From the NCBI GenBank assembly GCA_964407325.1, contig CAYOVA010000005.1:3451-67450 (forward strand): DNA of 64,000 nucleotides. The letters run 5' to 3'. How positions within the stretch are numbered: the first letter of the stretch is position 1; each line of letters starts with the position of its first letter. Origin of the DNA: JAOAFZ01 sp964407325. GTDB lineage: Bacteria; Patescibacteriota; Microgenomatia; UBA1406; GWC2-37-13. Under the pieces are notes generated by a model. That model searched no databases and was not told where the DNA came from. It worked only from the letters and a program-made list of their open reading frames with translations. The position numbers and the translations under genes were made by a program. Positions 44,110-53,223 of the stretch are shown piece by piece.

Positions 44110-45282
44110 CTACTCTACCGACCCACCCCATTCAACTACAGTAAAGCCTGTGCGCTTTGGAATGAAAGTAGGAATCTGTTGTTGTTGATACTGATATGCA
44201 TCCGGAACCGATTTGAATTCCACCAGAAAATGGATAAAGACATCCGGTTTTGGCGTAATGTGAACTAAATCTACTTTGTTTTTCTCTTCCCACGTTAACA
44301 CTCTCATGAAAAATGCAGGACCCGGTTCTTTTTGCAGACGGGGTACCCAGTACTCAAGGAATTCGGAATGTTCCCGTCCCTGGAGCCCATATGCTGCAAG
44401 AATCGGTGATAAATCCGCTTCAAGTGAGTGTTTTTGTAACAGGAAACCTTCATTCCGTTCTGAAGCATCCACTCCGACCTGTGTTTCATAAAATAAATCA
44501 GTGTATTTTCCCCCTTTGTAAAACAGAGTGCCGTCAGGGTGGGCGAGCACCCCATACCAACCGGTTCCGTATTCAGGGATGCTCTTGATAACTATTCCCG
44601 GGACTTCCAGAACTACGTCAACCTGCATTGCTCTGGGTGGATACAAGTACAGAACCGGTTTGTCAAATTGCTTGCAGTAGCGTTTACAAGCAGAACCTAA
44701 CCGGCGGAGTTCAGAATCAAATTGGGCCTTTGTTATCCGGTCGTATTGACTTCCTGAGTTATCTTGTGGTGAGTACCGAATATATTCTTCGGGAGTACCT
44801 GCAAATTCGGGTGAGTTTACAAGGAGGATTTGTCTACCATCTGCTTCACATCGGTAAAACAGGTGCCTGGTAATGGTGCACGTACAATTGACCACTTCCG
44901 CTTCTCGGGCACATTCGCCTCCGGGGTTGGAACTGTCACCGGGGGGAGACTGGGGTTGTGTGGTATTGGGAGCTGTGGCCGTTGGATTTCGTGCTCTCGT
45001 TGGGTCTGGAAGGGATGTTATTGCAGCAGTTGGAATACGGGTAATGCCTCCAGTAGGAGGTGTTCCTGTCGGTATTTCGGGTGGGATAATGGGAGTAAGT
45101 CTCCGAAAGGTTGTTTGTTTCTGATTTGGCTTATATGTTATCAGCGCCTGGATATCTTCTTCCTGGGCGCGATTGACAAAGGTAGTTGGTCTTGAAACGG
45201 CAATGGAGGTTAATACAATCCCTACACCGAGAATACCAAGAAGAGCTAAAGGTAAAGATTGTTGTTTACGTTTCCTTTTCAT
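44110..45282 (-). CDS. Secreted unknown protein with KPVLYLYP domain
   Basis: The 390-residue protein has an N-terminal membrane anchor (about 10-29), a Pro/Thr-rich linker (about 60-125), a small Cys-containing region (CTCTITRHLFYRC) and a C-terminal domain of about 190 residues starting KPVLYLYPPRAMQVDVVLEV and continuing through GWYGVLAHPDGTLFYKG. The KPVxYLYP/GWxVxAxPDG pattern occurs in many uncharacterised exported bacterial proteins. Its ATG overlaps the stop of the preceding gene by 4 nt, so the two are coupled. Confidence 0.6.
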   Translation of the reverse strand: MKRKRKQQSLPLALLGILGVGIVLTSIAVSRPTTFVNRAQEEDIQALITYKPNQKQTTFRRLTPIIPPEIPTGTPPTGGITRIPTAAITSLPDPTRARNPTATAPNTTQPQSPPGDSSNPGGECAREAEVVNCTCTITRHLFYRCEADGRQILLVNSPEFAGTPEEYIRYSPQDNSGSQYDRITKAQFDSELRRLGSACKRYCKQFDKPVLYLYPPRAMQVDVVLEVPGIVIKSIPEYGTGWYGVLAHPDGTLFYKGGKYTDLFYETQVGVDASERNEGFLLQKHSLEADLSPILAAYGLQGREHSEFLEYWVPRLQKEPGPAFFMRVLTWEEKNKVDLVHITPKPDVFIHFLVEFKSVPDAYQYQQQQIPTFIPKRTGFTVVEWGGSVE

Positions 45283-45923
45283 AAGAATCGCATTGTTGCT
45301 ATCATAGAGTCAAATTCGTAATCTATTGCTTCATTCCGCTCGTTCCCGAAATAATGGTACACAACGCTATACAAATCTTTATCCCGGATAAAAACATAGG
45401 CAGTTTCCTGCAGCAATGCAAATGATCCATTTCCCGGAGCTATAATGCTTCCGGAATATTCAATAGCGCTATATCCCAAAATTCGCAAGCTCCGTAAATT
45501 GTAGCCTTGGTCATAGTAGTTCTTTTCAATTTCCTGGATTCTTGCCTCGGTTACATTTTTTTCAATTGTTATTCTCATTGATTTGTCTGTTATTTCTTTT
45601 ACAGAAGATGAGGGTTTAAAAATCGTTGACTCTGTTGTTGGGGTTACTGTGTTTTCCGCACTCCACCCTTTGGGAACACGCAGCAAGAAAAGTGTAGTTG
45701 CGAGAGTGTCTGAATTTGAGGCATCAAGCAGGGGGGTGGGTTCAATTGTTTCCGCGTCAGATACCGGAACTCTTGATTCATCCACCGGTGCCGTTGCGAT
45801 AGTAGGCGACAGGTTATTCGATTGACTGCTTTGTGAAGGATTGCGACTTATAAGCAAGAGAGCAATAATAAGTCCAAGCAATACAACTAATGAAGCAGTA
45901 AAAATAAGTGTTATTTTATTCAT
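45279..45923 (-). CDS. Single-TM extracytoplasmic protein, PsbP-like
   Basis: The 214-residue protein has a membrane helix at about 5-26, a Ser/Pro/Thr linker and a C-terminal domain of about 125 residues (LFLLRVPKGWSAENTV, later SLRILGYSAIEYSG and VYHYFGNE) like the one in the 19286 gene. It is translated together with the following KPVLYLYP gene (4-nt overlap) and sits just downstream of the giant VirB6-like gene on the same strand. Confidence 0.6.
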   Translation of the reverse strand: MNKITLIFTASLVVLLGLIIALLLISRNPSQSSQSNNLSPTIATAPVDESRVPVSDAETIEPTPLLDASNSDTLATTLFLLRVPKGWSAENTVTPTTESTIFKPSSSVKEITDKSMRITIEKNVTEARIQEIEKNYYDQGYNLRSLRILGYSAIEYSGSIIAPGNGSFALLQETAYVFIRDKDLYSVVYHYFGNERNEAIDYEFDSMIATMRFL

Positions 45924-45944
45924 ATATGCTTTATGGGAATTTCG

Positions 45945-48900
45945 TTATTTTTCATTGTCAAACTCTTTCAATTTTTTCATCACATCTTCCTCTGAACCGT
46001 ACTCTTTTGGTTCACTATCGCGGCCATATTCACGGGAGGGTTCTTCTTCTCCATATTCTTTTAACTCTGGCTCTTTTTTTTCTTCTTCATCCCATGGGAT
46101 TTCTTTTCCTTGAGATGAAGCAGAGGAGTCATCTGACTGGGAATAATAATCGTTGCTACGAATCGAACTGGCATCACTGTCCTCCGGTGTGGATGCCTGT
46201 GAACTTTCAGACTGTTCTGTATATGCCTTGTTTACTTCCGGTGCTGCCTGCACTTCAATCTGGGCTCGTTCTTCAATGGTAGTGGGTCCTTTTTCTTCCT
46301 CAAACTCCATGTGCATGGGCTGGTTTAGTTTTTCGTTTTTCTTTTCCGGTTTCAAGTCCACGAATTCCTCTTCCTGTGCGCGCTTATCGAGCTTGTCCTG
46401 TACGAATTTTTCGCGATCTAACAACTTCTTTACCAGTTTTGCTGCTTCCAGTTTGGCTTTGAGGTAGGTAATAAGCTGATCACCTTTCAGGTTGTTAATC
46501 ATAAAGATCGGAATAATAAACCCAAGCTCATCCAGTCCTTGTTGTTGAATCTTTTCATCGGGAGAAAGCACCTTATTCATGACATTGGTGATTGTCACAA
46601 TATCCTGGTCTACCCATTCTTCACGCGTCTGAATATTTTCCTGAACGGGGATTTCACCTTCTTCATACTGGTGTTCCCACATTTCCTTCAGGTCTTCATA
46701 CTCTTCAAGCGTAATGGAAGGTGGCACAGCCACTATCTTTTCAATGTTCTCTTCCGGTTTTGCTGTAATATTCAGCTGCTCCTGAACAACCTGGGCCGCT
46801 TCTTCGGTGTGAACCTGCTCTTTTTCTGAGACATCTTTCAGGATAGCGTCGGTAACCTCCTTATTGTCATTTATAAATCTCAAGATATGACGTACAATTG
46901 CAGGCTTATCCTGGGGATTCATACTTTCAATACCCAACTGCTCACTCAGTTCCTTATTCTTAAGTGCGCGTTCTGCAAGTTCAGTCGCCAGGTGCTGTTC
47001 CTCATTTGTTGGTGCCGGCGCCGGACCGCCACCCGTACCTTCATATTGTCCTGCAGCTGCTTCTTTACCAGGAGTGCCTCCCTTTCCTGCTTCGACCAGC
47101 TCCGCAGCCGTTTTGGTCGGATTCAAAGGAGGTCCACCGCCGGGGCTGCCAATGTCTGGTGTCTCTCCGTTTCCACCGGTTGCACCAATTGTTTTTGCAA
47201 CTGCACTTTGGACTTTTTCCACCTCGATCTTGTTATCTTCGGCAAAATCAAGAATCATGTTCCGTGTCGTGAACATGGTGTTGATCGTATTCAGAGCGCC
47301 TTTGGCTTGACTTTCTGTAACTTTGGCGGTTACCGAGACGCTGGGTACGACCTGGTTGGCAGGGCGATTCATGTTCTGGGTATACGCGGTAAGGATATCT
47401 TTTGTTTGTTGTTGAGTTAGCTTCGATTTTTCTGCAATTTTTGCCAGTGCCTTTTCACTTTGGAGCATTTTATCCATATAGCTCGTCATAATCTTATTTG
47501 TTTTTGAAGCCTGCTGGGTAATTGTCGCATCGAGCGTATTGCGCACCTGCTGGGTTGACATGTTGAGTTCTTTTGCCAGGGTTCGGACAGCTTCATTCAT
47601 GGAACGTGCGTTTGTTTTGGAATAGGCTTCCAAAATCTTTTGTGTGGACTCAGCTGAACTGTTTACTGCCTTTGCGATTTCTGAAATGGCTTCTTTGTTT
47701 AAAGCGACAGTTCCATTTCGTGTTTGTGTACCGGAAGTAGATGACGATGTTGAAGCAGAAGAAGCGTTGCTTTCTGCCTTTGACAATGCTGTTTCAATCG
47801 TTTTTTGTATTTGTTCAGTGGACAGTGCAAGTTCTTTTGCCAGTAATTGCACCGTTTCTGTCATTGCTGCAGAAGTAGATCGTGAATATACTTCCAGAAT
47901 TTTCCGTGTTGATTCAACGGAAGTATTCATGCTTTGCGCAATAGTAGAAATGGTTTCCTGGCTTAAGCTGGTAACATTGGTATTGCGTGACATATACATG
48001 GTTGAAGCCTCAATTGTGCCTCGAACCTGTTCGGAAGACATATTCAGCTCTTTGGTAAGGTTTCCGATTGTTTTGTTAAGTGCTTCTGTATTTGCTTGAG
48101 AGTACGTCTCGAGAATTCTTCTGGTAGTTGCCGGGGTCGAATTCGTTGCTTGTGCTACTGAAGTTATAGTATCTGTTGTAAGCAATTGCGCAGCTATGGC
48201 AGCGGCACTTCGGGTTGCTGTAGCTGTTCGAGCAGAAACGCTCCCGGTCGCCGATGCGCTGCTGGATGCGGAACCAAATGCAGACTGGGATGCACTGGAA
48301 GCTGCCGCTGCGGAATTCATTACCGATGATTTCATTGTGGAGCTCATGGTTCGAGCAAGTTCGTTCATTTGCTCGGCCGTAATGGTAGCCGTTGATTTTG
48401 TCGAAACGTTCGCGTTAATACTCTTTATTAGTTCTTCTCTGATTTTGTTCCTTTCATAACTGGAGGCTGAAGTACTTGAAAGCAGGGTCCGTGCCATACT
48501 GTCCTGTTTAATTGCTCTGTTAAAGAGTTCGGTGCGCAGATTCATAAATTGCGAACGCTCCGCTCCGGTGGTTGCCTGTGCGGGGTTGGCGAGCATAGCA
48601 AAGTTTTTCTGCACCGCTGACATGCGGGTCTGGTTCATTTCCATCTGGGCAATGTCGGTAAGCCGTGAAGCCTTCATATCAAGCGCTGTGGAAATTTCAT
48701 GGGTGGCCATCGTTTTCATTTTTTCCGTCGTCGCAATTCTCATCGCCGCTTTGTTTTCCAGATTTACATCAGTTCTAGTTGGAATACGCAATACCTGTTT
48801 CAAATCAAACTTAGGTGCGGGGCCATCTTTCTTCCCCTTTGAACTACGGGCATCTTCGTACATTGAGAAGAGAACATTCTTCATAGCATAGATGCCGTCG

Positions 48901-50123
48901 CAGCAGTAGTCGCGGAAAATACGCAGTAGCCACCACGGGAAAAACGTAACGGCCCACAACATAATAATAGTAATTACATATTCCGAGAACGTATCAACAT
49001 AGCTACCAGAATTTACAGCTGAAAGAGTTCTGTCATTAATTTGCGCCGGACCGCCATAGAGAATATTCAAAGCAGTAGGATAGGTATACCCTATAAGCGG
49101 GTTATCGGTTGCATCAAAACGCTCTACCGGAATTACACGAGAGAAGTCGAAGGTAAAGGGAATACCTGCTTTCCAGATTTTCGAGAGAGCCCCAAGAAAT
49201 AGTGCAAACAGAGGCCCGTACATAAGCCACTGGAAGAATACACCAATCCAGATCCACCCAATGTTTCTAATAAATACAAATGGCATTAAGAGGGCGAGAA
49301 ACGGAGCCACAAAAAGCAGAAACCACAAGAGAATCTTCCGCAAAATTATCATCGTACCCATTATGTAATAGGTGATATTCGTAAGCTTGTAGAGGAACAT
49401 TTTGGTATCAGCCGCTTCCTGTACGCGGATATTCAAGTCGCGGCAGCCAACAAAGTCAATGTAGTTGCGCTCGGTTGTTCCCAGGTTACCCAGACTGGTA
49501 AAGTAGATGGTAAATAAGTCTTTTCCTCCCATGTTATCAATAAAGAAGCGCATTAGAATCTCGGAGAGCTGGATTAGCAACATGACAATTGAAGCCGAAA
49601 GCGCAATATACAGCAGCATAATACCAAGCTTTATTACCGTGGGCCAGAGCTCAAGGTTTAAGTCAAAGTTGGTACGACGGCTCACGATAAAGCCCAATCC
49701 AAAAATAGCAGCTACGATAACTACAAAAAAGAACGCCACAGTGCTGGTGATGCCCCAGATTTCGCGAAGGACTGGGTGGTCGTCGATGGCGCGGCTGTTA
49801 ATAGTCCAGTAAATAAACTGGCGGGCGCGGTCGTTTGCTTTTCCCTGCGCCGTTACTGCTGGATCTTCAATCCAGAAATGTCGGGTAGTGGGAAAGCGAC
49901 TAAATTCTTGAAATGAGCGAGCACAGGGTTCACCCAGTTCCTGGTACACCGGCATCATTTCGGTAGGGCAGCTCCGGGCTTCAGAAGTTCCGCAGGGAAT
50001 AGGAGTAATTGCATTCCGGGTGATGTCAAAATACGTCATAGGCTCAATAGCATACGAAGAGACAGGCGCTATGTAGAGCACTACGACAAGGAGCGAGAGC
50101 AAAACTGCAATTTTTTTCAACAT
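45945..50123 (-). CDS. Giant VirB6/TrbL-like membrane protein, about 1392 aa
   Basis: The first 440 residues hold a signal-like helix (3-24) and five to six membrane segments (about 125-150, 165-195, 260-320, 385-410), in the style of VirB6/TrbL inner-membrane proteins of type IV secretion systems. Residues 550-960 are Ala/Ser/Thr-rich, with three or four repeats of about 75 residues (TISTIAQSMNTSVESTRKIL, EISEIAKAVNSSAESTQKIL). The C-terminal 400 residues are charged and acidic, ending in EYG/EED-rich sequence. I start at ATG 50123 (MLKKIAVLLSLL); the longer ORF start at 50183 would cut into the divergent gene's promoter region. Confidence 0.65.
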   Translation of the reverse strand: MLKKIAVLLSLLVVVLYIAPVSSYAIEPMTYFDITRNAITPIPCGTSEARSCPTEMMPVYQELGEPCARSFQEFSRFPTTRHFWIEDPAVTAQGKANDRARQFIYWTINSRAIDDHPVLREIWGITSTVAFFFVVIVAAIFGLGFIVSRRTNFDLNLELWPTVIKLGIMLLYIALSASIVMLLIQLSEILMRFFIDNMGGKDLFTIYFTSLGNLGTTERNYIDFVGCRDLNIRVQEAADTKMFLYKLTNITYYIMGTMIILRKILLWFLLFVAPFLALLMPFVFIRNIGWIWIGVFFQWLMYGPLFALFLGALSKIWKAGIPFTFDFSRVIPVERFDATDNPLIGYTYPTALNILYGGPAQINDRTLSAVNSGSYVDTFSEYVITIIMLWAVTFFPWWLLRIFRDYCCDGIYAMKNVLFSMYEDARSSKGKKDGPAPKFDLKQVLRIPTRTDVNLENKAAMRIATTEKMKTMATHEISTALDMKASRLTDIAQMEMNQTRMSAVQKNFAMLANPAQATTGAERSQFMNLRTELFNRAIKQDSMARTLLSSTSASSYERNKIREELIKSINANVSTKSTATITAEQMNELARTMSSTMKSSVMNSAAAASSASQSAFGSASSSASATGSVSARTATATRSAAAIAAQLLTTDTITSVAQATNSTPATTRRILETYSQANTEALNKTIGNLTKELNMSSEQVRGTIEASTMYMSRNTNVTSLSQETISTIAQSMNTSVESTRKILEVYSRSTSAAMTETVQLLAKELALSTEQIQKTIETALSKAESNASSASTSSSTSGTQTRNGTVALNKEAISEIAKAVNSSAESTQKILEAYSKTNARSMNEAVRTLAKELNMSTQQVRNTLDATITQQASKTNKIMTSYMDKMLQSEKALAKIAEKSKLTQQQTKDILTAYTQNMNRPANQVVPSVSVTAKVTESQAKGALNTINTMFTTRNMILDFAEDNKIEVEKVQSAVAKTIGATGGNGETPDIGSPGGGPPLNPTKTAAELVEAGKGGTPGKEAAAGQYEGTGGGPAPAPTNEEQHLATELAERALKNKELSEQLGIESMNPQDKPAIVRHILRFINDNKEVTDAILKDVSEKEQVHTEEAAQVVQEQLNITAKPEENIEKIVAVPPSITLEEYEDLKEMWEHQYEEGEIPVQENIQTREEWVDQDIVTITNVMNKVLSPDEKIQQQGLDELGFIIPIFMINNLKGDQLITYLKAKLEAAKLVKKLLDREKFVQDKLDKRAQEEEFVDLKPEKKNEKLNQPMHMEFEEEKGPTTIEERAQIEVQAAPEVNKAYTEQSESSQASTPEDSDASSIRSNDYYSQSDDSSASSQGKEIPWDEEEKKEPELKEYGEEEPSREYGRDSEPKEYGSEEDVMKKLKEFDNEK

Positions 50124-50186
50124 ATGTTTTCCAATCCGGATATGTATTACAATCATTATAGAGTAAATATTGAAAGTCCACAATAA

Positions 50187-51074
50187 ATGAAAAAAACCAA
50201 AACAGTATTTCTTTTTGCAGTAGGTGTTTTCTGCCTCTTTGCGGTTGGTGCTGTCTCGATTCTCCTGCTGTTAACACCGGATAAAAGAAAGATGGATTCT
50301 GCACAAGCACCTAGTCCAGTGCAAAGCATTACAAAACCTTCTCCAGATGCTGTAGGAAAAGCGGGTGAAGAAGTTCTTTATAGTGAAGACCTGGAATATG
50401 AGATGTCATTGTATCCTGCTTCAGAATCCGCATCTGTGAAGGCAGCTGTTACTAACAAGATGATACGAGATTCAGTACTATTGCAGGCAGCACGTGATGA
50501 AGGAGCAATAAGCCTGGATGAAAAAGTGTTTAATGCCCGCAATAAAAACTACCGTCTCCGATTACGACTTGTAGATTTGGCCAGGAAGAACTTGGAAGAG
50601 CGAATAGGGAAGATTAAAGGTACGGGTGTTGTTTTGTGGTATCAAAACGGAACTCCTGGAGAGGCTGGGTATGATCAAGGGCGGCAGTTAGCGCTGGATA
50701 AGATTACTACAGTTCAACGGCAGGTGCAATTAGGAAATATAAGTATAGATGAGGCGATTCAGGAGATTGAGGATGATGATTCTCTTCTGTTAGTAGATAC
50801 TTCATATAAAACCAATGCACGGCTTGATTTTAATGTACCGTTGAGCAGTCCCATAACTATAGACCCTGAGGTGGATACTACGATAAAAAAACTAAAAAAA
50901 GGGCAACTGAGCCAAGTGTTGGAAGGAAAAGATGTTGAACCAGGGATTTTAACGGGCAAGCGTGAATCTTTTTTTGTATTTGCACAGGTTCAGGAAAAAT
51001 CAGAAAGTGAATATGCCAGTTATGATGAATGGTACCAGTCAAAACTAAAAAAATATGAAACAGCTTTGTATTAA
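50187..51074 (+). CDS. Module A small protein: membrane-anchored SurA-N-like chaperone domain
   Basis: The 295-residue protein has one membrane helix (about 7-28), a Ser/Pro linker and an extracytoplasmic domain: VGKAGEEVLYSEDLEYEMSL (about 55-74), IRDSVLLQAARDEGAISLDE, VFNARNKNYRLR. This is the arrangement of the SurA/PpiC N-terminal chaperone domain, but no parvulin isomerase domain is visible. It ends KLKKYETALY. The last 20 nt overlap the next gene, which encodes a large exported protein that is the likely client. Paralogues lie at 54288 and 57599. Confidence 0.6.
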   Translation: MKKTKTVFLFAVGVFCLFAVGAVSILLLLTPDKRKMDSAQAPSPVQSITKPSPDAVGKAGEEVLYSEDLEYEMSLYPASESASVKAAVTNKMIRDSVLLQAARDEGAISLDEKVFNARNKNYRLRLRLVDLARKNLEERIGKIKGTGVVLWYQNGTPGEAGYDQGRQLALDKITTVQRQVQLGNISIDEAIQEIEDDDSLLLVDTSYKTNARLDFNVPLSSPITIDPEVDTTIKKLKKGQLSQVLEGKDVEPGILTGKRESFFVFAQVQEKSESEYASYDEWYQSKLKKYETALY

Positions 51075-53145
51075 AACTAGTGGCTTTGTGCTTCTGTTTG
51101 CAGGATTGTTTCTGTTTTCCGGGAGCGTCGTAGCTTTTGCGCCAGCGATTTACGGAACGGTGAAAATCAAAGGTTCCGGTGCTCCGGTTCCTGGAGTGTG
51201 GCTTGAGTGGAAATCATCGGAATTAGGTTGTTTTGAAGATGATTACCCAGATGGTGAGCCAATGATGGGGAACTGCCGAGGTAATCATATAGGTGAGCAT
51301 TACAGATTTGCTGGTACCGACAGCAACGGATCCTATCGATTTGAACGATGGGATTGCTGTGGCGGCGATATTAACGAAGAAAACATCAACGACACCCGGT
51401 CAAACCGCGGTGTAACAGAGTATAACACCATGTTAAACCTGGATTACAATCCCGCAACCGGAGCTGGAGGCAACGAGGCGCGCCAGGCATCAACTTCTCT
51501 TTTTGACCTTTTCAATTGCCATAATGAATACCAGACAGTACAGATTCGCTTACCAGCGCAATACTCAAGTTATAAAGTAACAGGAAGATATCGAGATTCG
51601 GGCTCATCTAGCTGGACTACAACAAACAAAAACGAAATTATTATAGATGGACGAACCTTTTCTAACAATCATGATTATATTGCTGAATTTGAGTTAGAGC
51701 CGACGACCGAATGCCTTGGCATGAGTATAGAAAGACCGGTACTTAGCCCGGGACAAAATACCGCAGTAACAGTAACCTACCGTGCTGCAACTTCTAATGC
51801 TGGTAGCCTGATTCCCTTTAACTCCAGCAATGCTAATAGAGCTTTTTATTCTGAAGCAGATGTCAATGCGCCGGGATTAAGCCAAATGAATACTAACCAC
51901 ACAGATCAAGTAAGCGGATTTGCTACTTCCGGGATGGGTAATACATTTGTTTGGCGAGTCAGTTACGAACAACTGCACCAAAGGGATAGGAACGCGGGAA
52001 ACAGCTATCCTACCCAACTGTTTGTAAGACCTTATGCGGGAGGCATATGGAATAATCCGCCGTTGGTGTGTTCAGGGACTATCACCCTTGTTACCCCTCC
52101 TTCACCGACACCTACTCCCACAAGGACTCCCACACCGACTCCGACAAAAACTCCAACACCCACCCGGACACCCACTCCTACCCCTACACCAACTCCAACT
52201 CCCACGCCAACACCGACTCCTACGCCTACGCCAAAACCCATTACGGTAAACATTCTGAATAATACGCAACAATTACAGCAGCAGTTTGTTGCCAATTCAT
52301 TACGTATAGGATGCCCTGCTTCCGATGTGTGCAGATCTGCCGTTTACAAAGATGGTGTAAAGTGCACCACACAAGTCGCAAGCAATACAGGGAATCTCAA
52401 TATACGACGCACCAGGATCAGAGATTTACGACTGTATTTTAACAACCTAACGCGGGAAGACGAGAAAAAACTGTATATTGCAGAGTGCTTTTCCGGTGTC
52501 TTGCAAAGTGGTAAGTATGCCTGTACCACTGCAAATTCTCAAAATGATCTGCTAATTTTTGGCGCAGACAATTTTTCTGCATTAAAAGCAAGAGGGTATA
52601 AGGCTGAATTGTTTGCAATCCATGATAGGGTAGCGCGTCCCTTCCCTGTTACTCGTCCCATTGTTCCAGCCGATACCGTGGATGAATTCGAATGGCAGTC
52701 GACAATGCCCTTTAATGCAACAAGTACCTTTATTGTTGCCTACCGAACAAACGGGTCTTTGCAAATACCTGCTACGGAGAATAGAACGCAAAAGATGGGT
52801 GCGCTTTCGTTTGGTGAAGTATGCCAAGCCGTTGTTGATCCCTACGGCTATATTACCGATACAGCTACGGGTAAGCCGGTTGCGGGAGCTCAAGTAACCC
52901 TTCTGAAGAAAACAGCGGCGGGAACTTTTAAGCCGTTAACGAATGATGAAGTCTCCGCCCTCCCAGGACATGTACTTATTGTGAATCCGCAGCAAACAGG
53001 CCAAGATGGTTACTATTCTTTCCATGTACCAGATGGAGAATATAAAGTTGTAGTAAAACACTCGAGTTACAAGGAGTTTATTTCAAAACCGCTCCTTCAA
53101 AAAGGGAAGCCGGTGCGCTTTGATATTACCTTAAAGAGTAAGTAG
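51055..53145 (+). CDS. Module A large secreted surface protein
   Basis: The 696-residue protein starts with a signal peptide (about 1-27), then a carboxypeptidase-regulatory-like fold (IYGTVKIKGSGAPVPGVWLE) and a domain with FNCHNE. A Thr-Pro repeat linker covers about 348-395. The C-terminal part has AECFSGVLQSGKYACTT, shared with modules B and C, and a final regulatory-like fold (GYITDTATGKPVAGAQVTLL). It lacks the C-terminal membrane helix seen in B and C, so it may be released or held by its partner. Confidence 0.6.
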   Translation: MKQLCIKTSGFVLLFAGLFLFSGSVVAFAPAIYGTVKIKGSGAPVPGVWLEWKSSELGCFEDDYPDGEPMMGNCRGNHIGEHYRFAGTDSNGSYRFERWDCCGGDINEENINDTRSNRGVTEYNTMLNLDYNPATGAGGNEARQASTSLFDLFNCHNEYQTVQIRLPAQYSSYKVTGRYRDSGSSSWTTTNKNEIIIDGRTFSNNHDYIAEFELEPTTECLGMSIERPVLSPGQNTAVTVTYRAATSNAGSLIPFNSSNANRAFYSEADVNAPGLSQMNTNHTDQVSGFATSGMGNTFVWRVSYEQLHQRDRNAGNSYPTQLFVRPYAGGIWNNPPLVCSGTITLVTPPSPTPTPTRTPTPTPTKTPTPTRTPTPTPTPTPTPTPTPTPTPTPKPITVNILNNTQQLQQQFVANSLRIGCPASDVCRSAVYKDGVKCTTQVASNTGNLNIRRTRIRDLRLYFNNLTREDEKKLYIAECFSGVLQSGKYACTTANSQNDLLIFGADNFSALKARGYKAELFAIHDRVARPFPVTRPIVPADTVDEFEWQSTMPFNATSTFIVAYRTNGSLQIPATENRTQKMGALSFGEVCQAVVDPYGYITDTATGKPVAGAQVTLLKKTAAGTFKPLTNDEVSALPGHVLIVNPQQTGQDGYYSFHVPDGEYKVVVKHSSYKEFISKPLLQKGKPVRFDITLKSK
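52098..52240 (+). repeat. Low-complexity Thr-Pro coding repeat
   Basis: ACNCC(N) units encode alternating Thr-Pro with occasional Lys/Arg, a rigid extended linker between domains of the module A surface protein. Such arrays are prone to slippage. Confidence 0.9.
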
Positions 53146-53150
53146 TAGGT

Positions 53151-53173
53151 GGAAGGGGCAGGATGCCCCTTCC
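53151..53173. terminator. Perfect 10-bp hairpin between convergent genes
   Basis: GGAAGGGGCA pairs with TGCCCCTTCC around a 3-nt loop. It lies 5 nt after the module A stop and 51 nt after the 3' end of the GC-rich gene on the opposite strand, and probably terminates both. No T-run on either side. Confidence 0.6.
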
Positions 53174-53223
53174 AATGCGAACTTGCCTGTGTTCAGAGCC
53201 CGGATTGCTGGTGCTCCTTCCCC

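Noticed and set aside
46153..48891. Several plus-strand ORFs opposite the VirB6-like gene
   Set aside because: They are shadows of the Ser/Ala/Thr repeat region; the minus strand carries one continuous frame with membrane segments and repeats.
52100..52240. Short tandem repeat considered as CRISPR array
   Set aside because: The repeats are 6-nt Thr-Pro codon pairs in frame with a surface protein, without spacers, leader or cas genes.
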